This document shows positions 1 through 5,695 of a DNA stretch of 9,311 nucleotides, one piece after another (positions within the stretch are counted from its first letter, which is position 1; each line of letters opens with the position of its first letter). Location: positions 26,299-35,609 of the forward strand of contig DHDF01000103.1 of the NCBI GenBank assembly GCA_002399225.1, in the 5' to 3' direction. A program made the position numbers and the translations under genes. Origin of the DNA: a bacterium UBA4883. GTDB lineage: Bacteria > Bacillota > Clostridia > Oscillospirales > Acutalibacteraceae. Below the pieces are notes generated by a model that worked only from the letters and a program-made list of their open reading frames with translations, made no database searches and had not been told where the DNA came from.

Positions 1-698
1 AAAAATGCCTGCCCCATTGCCATAACCCAAGTGTCAACGCGCGCCAGGGCCTCCCATTTCGGGATAAAAAGAAACCGATACCCCTTTGCCGCGCCCGGCA
101 GAAAGAGAACCCAGACTGCCAGAAAGGCAAAAAGCAGAAAGAAAACTGGCATCATAACCTTACTGACTTTTTCAATCCTTGACACCGAATTGGTGAACAG
201 GATGAGAAGGGTGATTCCCAAAACGGCGGCGTGCCAGCCAATGCTTCCAAAATTTTCCGTTGCCTGCGCAAAATAAACCGGGCTTGTGTTCCGGAACATC
301 GCCCCGGTTGCGGACCCGGCCAGGTACCGCAGCACCCAGCCGATAATGATGGCGTAGCCGGTCGCGATGCCGAGAGACCCGATCAGCGGGATCCACCGGA
401 CGGCTTTCCCAAATTTCCAGCCTTTTGTATGTTTCCAGCAGACCTCGTAGGCGCCAAGCGTGCCGGTGCGCGCCATGCGCCCGATTCCGAATTCTGCGGG
501 AAGGCCGACATAGCCGAATAAAAGGACAAACAGCAGATAGGGAATTAAAAACGCCGCGCCGCCATACTGCCCCAGCCGGTAAGGGAACAGCCAAATGTTG
601 CCCAGACCGACCGCCGAGCCGACACAAGCCACGACAAAGCCGAATTTACTGCTGAAGATCCCGTTTGCATGTTTTTCTGACAATCCGTTCTTTTCCAT
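1..698 (-). CDS. Neurotransmitter:sodium symporter (NSS/SNF family), N-terminal part, cut by window edge
   Basis: The reverse strand reads in frame from ATG at 698 to the window edge (232 codons), so the C-terminal half is missing. It matches sodium-coupled amino-acid transporters of the LeuT/NSS fold, which sit in the cytoplasmic membrane and import a small amino compound with Na+. The TM1 signature is seen at residues 27-40 (VGSAVGLGNIWLFPY), followed by a conserved Gly-Gly pair near 46-47 and TM2 near 48-72. Further hydrophobic segments lie near 103-127, 153-170 and 180-200. In LeuT and most homologues an Arg follows the unwound TM1 region (NxxRFP); here that position is Leu37, so the usual extracellular-gate Arg is absent. 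A GGGAGAGGG purine run lies about 15-23 bases before the start. The gene begins 23 bases after the lysR stop. The family call is firm; the substrate cannot be read from this. Confidence 0.9.
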   Translation of the reverse strand, partial: MEKNGLSEKHANGIFSSKFGFVVACVGSAVGLGNIWLFPYRLGQYGGAAFLIPYLLFVLLFGYVGLPAEFGIGRMARTGTLGAYEVCWKHTKGWKFGKAVRWIPLIGSLGIATGYAIIIGWVLRYLAGSATGAMFRNTSPVYFAQATENFGSIGWHAAVLGITLLILFTNSVSRIEKVSKVMMPVFFLLFAFLAVWVLFLPGAAKGYRFLFIPKWEALARVDTWVMAMGQAF

Positions 699-721
699 TC
701 TTTTACCCTAATCCCTCTCCC

Positions 722-1693
722 TTAAATCGCGTTGCTGTGTTCCTTTATTATAGCATAATGGAAAAAATACTTACAGCCAGCGCTTTTCGGCAGAGCGTTT
801 TTTCCCGGAACACCGAGGCGAAAATTGCGAAAGTATTTCTTGATTTCTTCGATCAGCTTTTTCAGGGCGGAAGATAAGTATTTATCCTTGTGATAAATAA
901 TACGGAACTGCCTGGAAAGCTTCATATCTTCAATCGGAATCTGCATCACGTCAGGCTTATCCAGAACCAGGGACTTCGAAAGGATGGAGACGCCCTGACC
1001 GGCGGCGACGATGTTGATGATGGAGTCGGAGCTGTGGCAGACCCACTTTTTCACAATTGGGATCCCGTTCTTTTCAGTCAGGTTGATCAGAAAATCACGC
1101 GTGCCGGAGCCTTCTTCACGCAGCACGCAGTCTGCGTTTTCCAGATCCGTCAGCCGCACTGATTTTCTGCCGGCGAACGGGTGGCTTTTTCCGCAGATCA
1201 GCACCATTTCATCCTCATAAACCACTTGGGACACGATATCGCCGGAATGGACGTTTCCCTCAATCACCGCAATGTCCAGCGTGCCTGCGAGAATTTTGCG
1301 GATGATATCCTGAGAGTTGTCGATGTAGACGCGGACCCGGATTTTGGGATTGTCCCGTTCAAATTCGGAGACGAGGTTCGCAAAGAAGAAACTTCCCACC
1401 GTCAGAGAAGCCCCGATGTGCAGGCAAAGCTGTTCGGAAGCGTGGTACAGAAAATGCTCCATATCTCTGAAGTTGGCGAGAATATAGCGCGCGTACTGTA
1501 AAAATTCCTGCCCTGTTTCCGTGATGTAAAGCTTTCGGTCCAGCCGTTCAAACAGCCGGACGTGGTAGGTTTCCTCAATCTGTGAAATGGCATGGCTGAC
1601 GGTCGGCTGCGAAATGTACAGTTTCCTTGCGGCGGTTCCCATCCGGCCGGATTCCGCCACGGTTACAAAAATTTCCAAATCACGGATGGTCAT
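722..1693 (-). CDS. LysR-type transcriptional regulator
   Basis: The 323-residue product is a LysR-family DNA-binding regulator. The N-terminal winged helix-turn-helix occupies about residues 1-60 and shows the family pattern (AARKLYISQPTVSHAISQIE, then LFERLDR). The periplasmic-binding-protein-like effector domain follows from about residue 92 to 295. The last 28 or so residues extend past the usual LysR end and look unconserved. The ATG at 1693 has a GAGGGA site about eight bases upstream. The gene is divergent from asrABC, the classic LysR arrangement for controlling the neighbouring operon. In Bacillus subtilis the LysR protein CysL activates the divergent sulfite reductase genes cysJI, so a sulfite- or sulfur-responsive role here is a reasonable inference. 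The sequence alone does not reveal the effector. Control of the symporter gene downstream is an alternative. Confidence 0.93.
   Translation of the reverse strand: MTIRDLEIFVTVAESGRMGTAARKLYISQPTVSHAISQIEETYHVRLFERLDRKLYITETGQEFLQYARYILANFRDMEHFLYHASEQLCLHIGASLTVGSFFFANLVSEFERDNPKIRVRVYIDNSQDIIRKILAGTLDIAVIEGNVHSGDIVSQVVYEDEMVLICGKSHPFAGRKSVRLTDLENADCVLREEGSGTRDFLINLTEKNGIPIVKKWVCHSSDSIINIVAAGQGVSILSKSLVLDKPDVMQIPIEDMKLSRQFRIIYHKDKYLSSALKKLIEEIKKYFRNFRLGVPGKNALPKSAGCKYFFHYAIIKEHSNAI
747..755 (-). promoter_or_regulatory. Possible extended -10 promoter for the symporter gene
   Basis: Read on the minus strand, TATAAT (752-747) is preceded by TGC (755-753), a consensus extended -10 element. It lies inside the last codons of the lysR-type gene, about 50 bases before the symporter ATG. 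No good -35 box is visible, but extended -10 promoters can do without one. If it is real, the symporter can be transcribed independently of the regulator. Confidence 0.4.
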
Positions 1694-1733
1694 TCGGTTT
1701 TCCCTCGTTTCTGCATAGATAAAAAAACATGAA

Positions 1734-1739
1734 ATTATA
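1734..1739 (-). promoter_or_regulatory. Probable -10 box of the lysR-type gene
   Basis: On the minus strand a perfect TATAAT lies 40 bases upstream of the regulator ATG. The -35 region is poor: TTGTTT is present but with a 19-base spacer. It lies back to back with the asr promoter, so one bound regulator could affect both. ATAA and TTAT, 12 bases apart around 1719-1738, form a weak LysR-like dyad. Confidence 0.4.
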
Positions 1740-1752
1740 TTTATTTTAGCAT

Positions 1753-1781
1753 TTTACAAAACAATACGCAAGCGATATAAT
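1753..1781 (+). promoter_or_regulatory. Sigma-A type promoter of the asr operon
   Basis: TTTACA at 1753-1758 and TATAAT at 1776-1781 are separated by exactly 17 bases, one mismatch from the consensus. Transcription would begin near 1788 and give a leader of about 80 bases. The -35 box sits in the A/T-rich region shared with the divergent regulator promoter, where a LysR protein could activate or repress. Confidence 0.7.
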
Positions 1782-1819
1782 CGAGAAGAATAAAGGACGG
1801 GAGATTTTTTCCGGCAGCT

Positions 1820-1848
1820 TTTGCGAAAGAATCCCAAGTTTCCGCAAA
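1820..1848 (+). other. Small hairpin in the asrA leader
   Basis: TTTGCG (1820-1825) pairs with CGCAAA (1843-1848), and AAA (1826-1828) with TTT (1839-1841), leaving one bulged C and a 10-base loop. It lies just before the asrA ribosome binding site and has no T-run, so it is not a terminator. It may only shape translation initiation, or have no role. Confidence 0.25.
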
Positions 1849-1868
1849 GAAGAAAGGAAGGGCTTGCA

Positions 1869-2924
1869 TTGAATCAAGCAAAGACTTATCTGCTCACGCC
1901 AGAAGCCTGCGATCAGCTTTTTGCCAGGCTTGAGGAGCGGTTTGATCTGTACGCTCCGGTCCGAGTGCCGGCCGGCGGGCGTTACGCGCAGACGGATTCC
2001 ATTCTGTACCGGCAGATACATAAATACAGCGAGATTGAATTTCGGGAACGATCCACTTATCCGATGAAAGAGGTCCTGACGCCGATCACCCAGACGCTGT
2101 TCTATTTCACGGAGGACGAGTACCGGGAGAGCAAGGGGCCGAAAAAGGATATGCTCGTGTTCGGCAGGGCCTGTGACCTTAACTCGATTAAGATTCAGGA
2201 TCAGATGTATCTGAAAAACGGGGACGTGGAGGATTATTTCTACAAACGGGTCCGGGATCGGGTCAAGTTTGTCCTGATGGAATGCACGACCCAGTTTGAC
2301 GGCTGCTTCTGCTGCAGCGTAGGCGCCAATCAAACGGATCTTCACTCCCTTGCGGCGTCGTTCCGGGAAGACGGAGTCTATTTTGAAGTGCGTGACAAAG
2401 AGTTTGAAGAGTATTTCCGCGGGGCCGAACCGTCGGATTATGAGATCCGCTTTCCGCAGGAAAATGAGATGAAGGTCAAATACCCCGTGATCGACAGCCT
2501 CGACCTTGCCAATAAAATCAAAGGACACCCGATGTGGAAAGAATTCGATGAACGCTGCATCGGCTGCGGTTCCTGCACGGTTGCCTGCAGCACCTGCACC
2601 TGCTTTGAAACGACGGATCTCGTTTACACGCAGAACGCGCATGTCGGCGAGCGCAGAAGGACCTGCTCCTCCTGCATGGTAGATGGATTTGACCGCGTGG
2701 CCGGAGGCGCCAGCTTCCGGAAGACGACGGCGGAAAAGTACCGCTACAAGATTTTGCACAAGGTCTACGGGTACGACGCCAGATTCCATCAGGGGCCGAT
2801 GTGCGTCGGCTGCGGAAGGTGCTCGGCGCGGTGCCCTCAGCTGATCAGCTATCCGGAAACGCTCAACAAGCTTTCCAAAGCCATTGAAGAAATCAAACAG
2901 GAAGAAGGTGCCCGCAATGGTTGA
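1869..2924 (+). CDS. asrA: Anaerobic sulfite reductase subunit A (iron-sulfur protein)
   Basis: The product is the ferredoxin-like electron-transfer subunit of the cytoplasmic AsrABC complex, which passes electrons from the NAD(P)H-oxidising AsrB to the sulfite-reducing AsrC. I chose the TTG at 1869: AGGAAGG lies eight bases upstream, and the resulting 351 residues agree with the family length of about 350. A TTG further upstream (1821) lacks a good binding site and falls in a hairpin. Residues 27-50 carry the conserved YAPVR region. Two 4Fe-4S binding sets are seen: C230, C233, C236, C240 (CIGCGSCTVAC) and C312, C315, C318, C322 (CVGCGRCSARC). Extra Cys residues lie at 139-149, 243-245 and 266-269. 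The 3' end overlaps asrB by eight bases, which suggests coupled translation. Confidence 0.95.
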   Translation: MNQAKTYLLTPEACDQLFARLEERFDLYAPVRVPAGGRYAQTDSILYRQIHKYSEIEFRERSTYPMKEVLTPITQTLFYFTEDEYRESKGPKKDMLVFGRACDLNSIKIQDQMYLKNGDVEDYFYKRVRDRVKFVLMECTTQFDGCFCCSVGANQTDLHSLAASFREDGVYFEVRDKEFEEYFRGAEPSDYEIRFPQENEMKVKYPVIDSLDLANKIKGHPMWKEFDERCIGCGSCTVACSTCTCFETTDLVYTQNAHVGERRRTCSSCMVDGFDRVAGGASFRKTTAEKYRYKILHKVYGYDARFHQGPMCVGCGRCSARCPQLISYPETLNKLSKAIEEIKQEEGARNG

Positions 2925-3717
2925 AAATCCGGTCAGGCCGCGGGCGGCCAAAATTCTCGGAATTTTTCCGCAGGCGGAAAAAGAGTGGACGTTCCGCGTG
3001 GAAAACTCCGCGCCGGTGCGCCACGGTCAGTTTATGCAGCTTTCTATTCCGAGAGTCGGGGAGGCCCCGATTTCCATCAGCGGATTCGGGGACGGGTATG
3101 TGGATTTCACCATCCGGAAAGTCGGCAAGGTAACCGATGAGCTGTTTGCCCTAAAGAAAGGGGATATCATTTTTCTGCGCGGCTGCTACGGAAACGGCTG
3201 GCCCGTGGAAAAGATGAAAGGCAAAAATATTGTGGTGGTGGCCGGCGGGACCGGCGTCTCCCCCGTCAAAAGCCTTATCAACATGTTTTATAAAGATCCG
3301 GACTATGCCAAGGAGATCTATCTGATTCTCGGGTTTAAAAATTCCAAGAGTATTCTGTTTGCCGACGAGCTGAAACAGTGGAAAGCCGCCGAGCATTTTC
3401 ATACGTTCTACACCCTTGACAATGAAGACTGTCCCGGCTGGAACAAGGGCCTTGTCACCGGGTTTATCGGAAAGATTCCGTTTGATTCGTTCGACGGAAA
3501 TTATGAATGTATCGTAGTCGGACCGCCCGTCATGATGAAATTTTCGGGCGCGGAACTGCTGAAAAACAATGTGCCGGAGGAAAAGATCTGGATGTCCTTT
3601 GAGAGAAAGATGTCCTGCGCCATTGGAAAATGCGGTCACTGCCGCATCGATGAGACCTATGTCTGCCTGGACGGCCCGATCTTTAATTATACGATCGGCA
3701 AAAAGCTTGTGGATTAG
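2917..3717 (+). CDS. asrB: Anaerobic sulfite reductase subunit B (FAD/NAD(P) reductase)
   Basis: The 266-residue product is the flavoprotein subunit of AsrABC. It belongs to the ferredoxin-NADP reductase superfamily, resembles the dihydroorotate dehydrogenase electron-transfer subunit, and takes electrons from a reduced pyridine nucleotide. A flavin-binding beta-barrel fills about residues 8-100, with the PISISG stretch at 51-56. The nucleotide-binding domain starts with VVVAGGTGVSP at 106-116 and includes VGPPVMM at 201-207. A 2Fe-2S site is formed by C234, C239, C242 and C250 (C-x4-C-x2-C-x7-C). The ATG at 2917 follows a GAAGAAGG site and overlaps asrA by eight bases. The in-frame ATG at 2884 lies within asrA and would add 11 basic residues that the family lacks. 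Length and motifs match the Salmonella-type AsrB. Confidence 0.95.
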   Translation: MVENPVRPRAAKILGIFPQAEKEWTFRVENSAPVRHGQFMQLSIPRVGEAPISISGFGDGYVDFTIRKVGKVTDELFALKKGDIIFLRGCYGNGWPVEKMKGKNIVVVAGGTGVSPVKSLINMFYKDPDYAKEIYLILGFKNSKSILFADELKQWKAAEHFHTFYTLDNEDCPGWNKGLVTGFIGKIPFDSFDGNYECIVVGPPVMMKFSGAELLKNNVPEEKIWMSFERKMSCAIGKCGHCRIDETYVCLDGPIFNYTIGKKLVD

Positions 3718-3729
3718 GAGGGAATTTCG

Positions 3730-4752
3730 TTGGAAGATTGCAATGTGAAAAAACTGCAGAACAACTGTTTTCGGCAGTCGAAAGTTCCCGGTGAATTCAT
3801 GCTACAGCTGCGTGTGCCGGGCGCGGTGATCGATGCCAAATGGCTGGATGTGATCCAGCATGTATGCAAGACTTGGGGCGACGGGACTTTCCACCTGGGC
3901 CTGCGCCAAACGCTCAACGCGCCGGGCATCAAGGCGAAAGATATTCCCGCCGTGGATGCCTATATTCAGCCCTATCTGCAGGAAATCGAGTGTAAAGAAT
4001 GCGGAGTGGACATGGAGACCAAGGCCGGTTACCCTTACATCGCGCCGCGGAATATCATGGCATGCATCGGCGGTGTCCACTGCATCAAGGCCAATGTCAA
4101 CACGCAGCGGCTGGCCCGGAAGCTGGAAAAGATTATTTATCCCAATCCGTACCACATCAAAATTTCCATTTCCGGCTGCCCGAACGACTGCGGCAAGGCG
4201 CACTTTCAGGATTTCGGCATCATCGGCTGCACCAAGCCGATTTACGACATCGACCGTTGCATCGGCTGCGGCGCCTGTGTGCGGAAGTGTGAAAAGGCCG
4301 CCACGCGGGTGCTTTCGCTGAACAGCCGGAACAAAGTGGAAAAGGACACCTGCTGCTGCGTCGGCTGCGGGGAATGTGTAGTAGCCTGTCCTACGGGCGC
4401 ATGGAGAAGGCCGGACAAGGACTTTTATAAAATTATCGTCGGCGGACGAACCGGCAAGCAGTACCCGCGCATGGGCAAGATGTTTGCAAACTGGCTGACG
4501 GAAGACAGCGTTCTGGCCATTATAAAAAACTGGCCCAAGTTTTCCGACTGGGTCTTGGGCGGCAAGCCGGTCTACATCCACGGCGGCCACCTGATCGACC
4601 GCGCGGGGTACCAGCGCTTTAAGGAATTTATGCTGGACGGGGTCAAGCTGAACCCGGAGGCGATGATCGCGGAAAGCATTAACTGGACGGAGACGGAATA
4701 CCGCAGCAATATTCATGTCAAACCGCTCAGCAAGCATGTGAACGTCAAGTAA
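3730..4752 (+). CDS. asrC: Anaerobic sulfite reductase subunit C (siroheme catalytic subunit)
   Basis: The 340-residue product is the catalytic subunit that reduces sulfite to sulfide with six electrons. The siroheme-[4Fe-4S] ligands are in place: C112 and C118 (C-x5-C) and C150 and C154 (C-x3-C, in SGCPNDCGKAHF). An inserted two-cluster ferredoxin domain follows, with C177, C180, C183, C187 (CIGCGACVRKC) and C210, C213, C216, C220 (CVGCGECVVAC). This layout distinguishes AsrC/DsrA-like proteins from assimilatory CysI, which has one half per duplicated domain and is much longer. The TTG start is supported by a strong AGGAGGG site overlapping the asrB stop, with a spacing of eight bases. All catalytic cysteines are intact, so the enzyme is probably active. 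The siroheme-pathway gene downstream fits its cofactor need. Confidence 0.96.
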   Translation: MEDCNVKKLQNNCFRQSKVPGEFMLQLRVPGAVIDAKWLDVIQHVCKTWGDGTFHLGLRQTLNAPGIKAKDIPAVDAYIQPYLQEIECKECGVDMETKAGYPYIAPRNIMACIGGVHCIKANVNTQRLARKLEKIIYPNPYHIKISISGCPNDCGKAHFQDFGIIGCTKPIYDIDRCIGCGACVRKCEKAATRVLSLNSRNKVEKDTCCCVGCGECVVACPTGAWRRPDKDFYKIIVGGRTGKQYPRMGKMFANWLTEDSVLAIIKNWPKFSDWVLGGKPVYIHGGHLIDRAGYQRFKEFMLDGVKLNPEAMIAESINWTETEYRSNIHVKPLSKHVNVK

Positions 4753-4770
4753 ATCATAAAAGTTTTCTGA

Positions 4771-4797
4771 CGGCGGTCCACCTTGCGGTGCCCGCCG
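4771..4797 (+). other. Hairpin between asrC and the siroheme gene
   Basis: CGGCGG (4771-4776) pairs with CCGCCG (4792-4797), and CACC (4779-4782) with GGTG (4787-4790), around a TTGC tetraloop. That gives ten pairs with a small internal loop. No T-run follows, so it is not an intrinsic terminator. It could protect the asrABC transcript from 3' decay or set relative expression across the junction; this is inference. Confidence 0.45.
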
Positions 4798-4822
4798 CCT
4801 GTGGAGAAAGGGCGTTTTTAAC

Positions 4823-5467
4823 ATGGGTTTTTTCCCGCTTTTTATGGACCTTTCCGGTAAAGAAGCTTTAATGGTGGGCGGCGGACCGGCCGCGGAGCGG
4901 AAAGTGAAAACGCTGCTGGAGTTCGGGGCTTCCGTCCGGCTGGTCAGCCCCCAGGCAACGCCGGAACTTCTCCGCCTGGCCGCTGTGGGAGCCCTTCAGT
5001 ACCGGAAACGGGAGTACGGGCGGGGCGACTTGGAGTCTGTCTCTCTGGCTGTGGCCGCCGTGCGGAATCGGGAGGTCGGCCGCGCGGTTTACCGGGACGC
5101 CGCCGCCCGCTCGGTTCCGGTCAATGTGGTCGATATGCCGGAGTTTTGCACGTTCTTTTTCCCGGCGGTTGTCAAGCGGGGGGATCTTGTCATCGGCGTC
5201 ACAACCTCCGGCAGCTACCCCGCGTTTTCCCGGTATGCCCGGGAAAAGCTGGAGGCGCTTTTCCCGGAATGCTGCGGGGAGATGCTGCGGGTTCTGAAGG
5301 AAGACCGCCGCAAGGTCCGCAGGGAAATCAAAGATCCGGCGCTGCGGAAAAAAGTTTTGGAAGAGCTTTTGGAAATGGCGGTCCGAGCGGAGTCGGAAAG
5401 CGAGAGCCTGACTGTCTGCCGCGGACCGGGAGAAGGCGCGGCCCACGCTGCTTTTCGCCGGCGCTGA
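4823..5467 (+). CDS. Precorrin-2 dehydrogenase / possible sirohydrochlorin ferrochelatase (SirC/Met8/CysG-N type)
   Basis: The 214-residue product resembles the NAD-dependent dehydrogenase half of CysG and yeast Met8p. That enzyme oxidises precorrin-2 to sirohydrochlorin and in some homologues also inserts Fe2+ to make siroheme. The Rossmann glycine motif is GGGPAAERK at residues 19-27. N101-V-V-D104 matches the conserved NVVD stretch whose Asp is the proposed catalytic residue in CysG and Met8p. The RGDLVIGVTTSGSYPAFSR region (119-137) is the second family signature. The methyltransferase half of CysG is absent, as in stand-alone SirC/YlnF-type proteins. A GGAGAAAGGG site lies about ten bases before the ATG. 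Directly behind asrC and on the same strand, it most likely supplies siroheme to AsrC. Whether it is also a chelatase cannot be told from sequence, so I give no gene symbol. Confidence 0.9.
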   Translation: MGFFPLFMDLSGKEALMVGGGPAAERKVKTLLEFGASVRLVSPQATPELLRLAAVGALQYRKREYGRGDLESVSLAVAAVRNREVGRAVYRDAAARSVPVNVVDMPEFCTFFFPAVVKRGDLVIGVTTSGSYPAFSRYAREKLEALFPECCGEMLRVLKEDRRKVRREIKDPALRKKVLEELLEMAVRAESESESLTVCRGPGEGAAHAAFRRR

Positions 5468-5474
5468 GACCTTT

Positions 5475-5503
5475 TTGACTTTTCTGTTGAATCATGTTAT
5501 AAT
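5475..5503 (+). promoter_or_regulatory. Near-perfect sigma-A promoter of the hydE operon
   Basis: TTGACT (5475-5480) and TATAAT (5498-5503) are spaced by exactly 17 bases, and TG at 5495-5496 adds an extended -10. It begins eight bases after the stop of the siroheme gene, so the hydE cluster is a separate transcription unit. Transcription should start near 5510, leaving an untranslated leader of roughly 185 bases. Such a strong promoter in front of a terminator suggests that control is exerted after initiation. Confidence 0.85.
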
Positions 5504-5509
5504 TGTTAA

Positions 5510-5662
5510 AAATTTATCGGATGCTTCCGCGCATCGCTGCCGGAGACATCCAAGCTGAACCGTACCTGACCGCAAGGTGTTTCCGAGCGGAAAGCGAGCG
5601 TTCCGGTAGAATTTGACTGTTGCCGACACGGCTCCTTTTCGCCCAAAATGGGAAAAGGAGTC
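5510..5662 (+). promoter_or_regulatory. Structured leader with antiterminator/terminator switch (riboswitch candidate, class unknown)
   Basis: The transcript between the promoter and hydE folds into several elements. Hairpin 1 is GGATG (5519-5523) with CATCC (5547-5551), extended by TCCG/CGGA (5526-5529, 5541-5544). A possible three-way junction is closed by ACCG/CGGT (5559-5562, 5604-5607). It holds the hairpins ACCT/AGGT (5564-5567, 5575-5578) and TTTCC/GGAAA (5580-5584, 5589-5593). The segment 5587-5599 (GCGGAAAGCGAGC) can instead pair with 5631-5642 (GCTCCTTTTCGC), giving 12 pairs with one bulge and one G-U. That pairing would destroy both the TTTCC/GGAAA hairpin and the terminator. This mutually exclusive folding is typical of transcriptional riboswitches. 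I see no T-box sequence, cobalamin, TPP, SAM or c-di-GMP signature. A protein- or tRNA-controlled attenuator is the alternative. Confidence 0.6.
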
Positions 5663-5671
5663 TTTTATTTT
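5630..5671 (+). terminator. Intrinsic terminator in the hydE leader
   Basis: GGCTCCTTTT (5630-5639) pairs with AAAAGGAGTC (5653-5662), and CCC (5642-5644) with GGG (5650-5652) around a five-base loop; c5640 and g5641 bulge out. TTTTATTTT follows at once (5663-5671). It lies 25 bases before the hydE start and downstream of its promoter, so it works as an attenuator. It does not cover the hydE ribosome binding site. Confidence 0.85.
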
Positions 5672-5695
5672 GCCAAATGGAGGGGGACGCCGCTG

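Noticed and set aside
172..627. Minus-strand frame of 151 codons
   Set aside because: It is in the wrong frame of the same strand. The frame starting at 698 gives the symporter with its TM1 signature and hydrophobic segments; this one gives an Arg-rich, non-membrane product.
1746..2951. Long open frame of 401 codons on the minus strand
   Set aside because: It is antisense to asrA, whose frame carries clear iron-sulfur motifs. The antisense product shows no recognisable domain; long antisense frames are common in GC-rich coding DNA.
3802..4824. Open frame of 340 codons on the minus strand
   Set aside because: It is a shadow of asrC and shows no family motif. The plus-strand frame has all siroheme and ferredoxin cysteines.
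5510..5662. T-box leader
   Set aside because: The conserved T-box bulge sequence (AGGGTGGNACCGCG-like) is absent, and none of the downstream genes is an amino-acid or tRNA-charging gene.
5648..5695. Upstream ATG for hydE at 5648
   Set aside because: It lies in the terminator loop with no ribosome binding site. ATG 5696 has a strong site and gives the usual HydE N-terminus.
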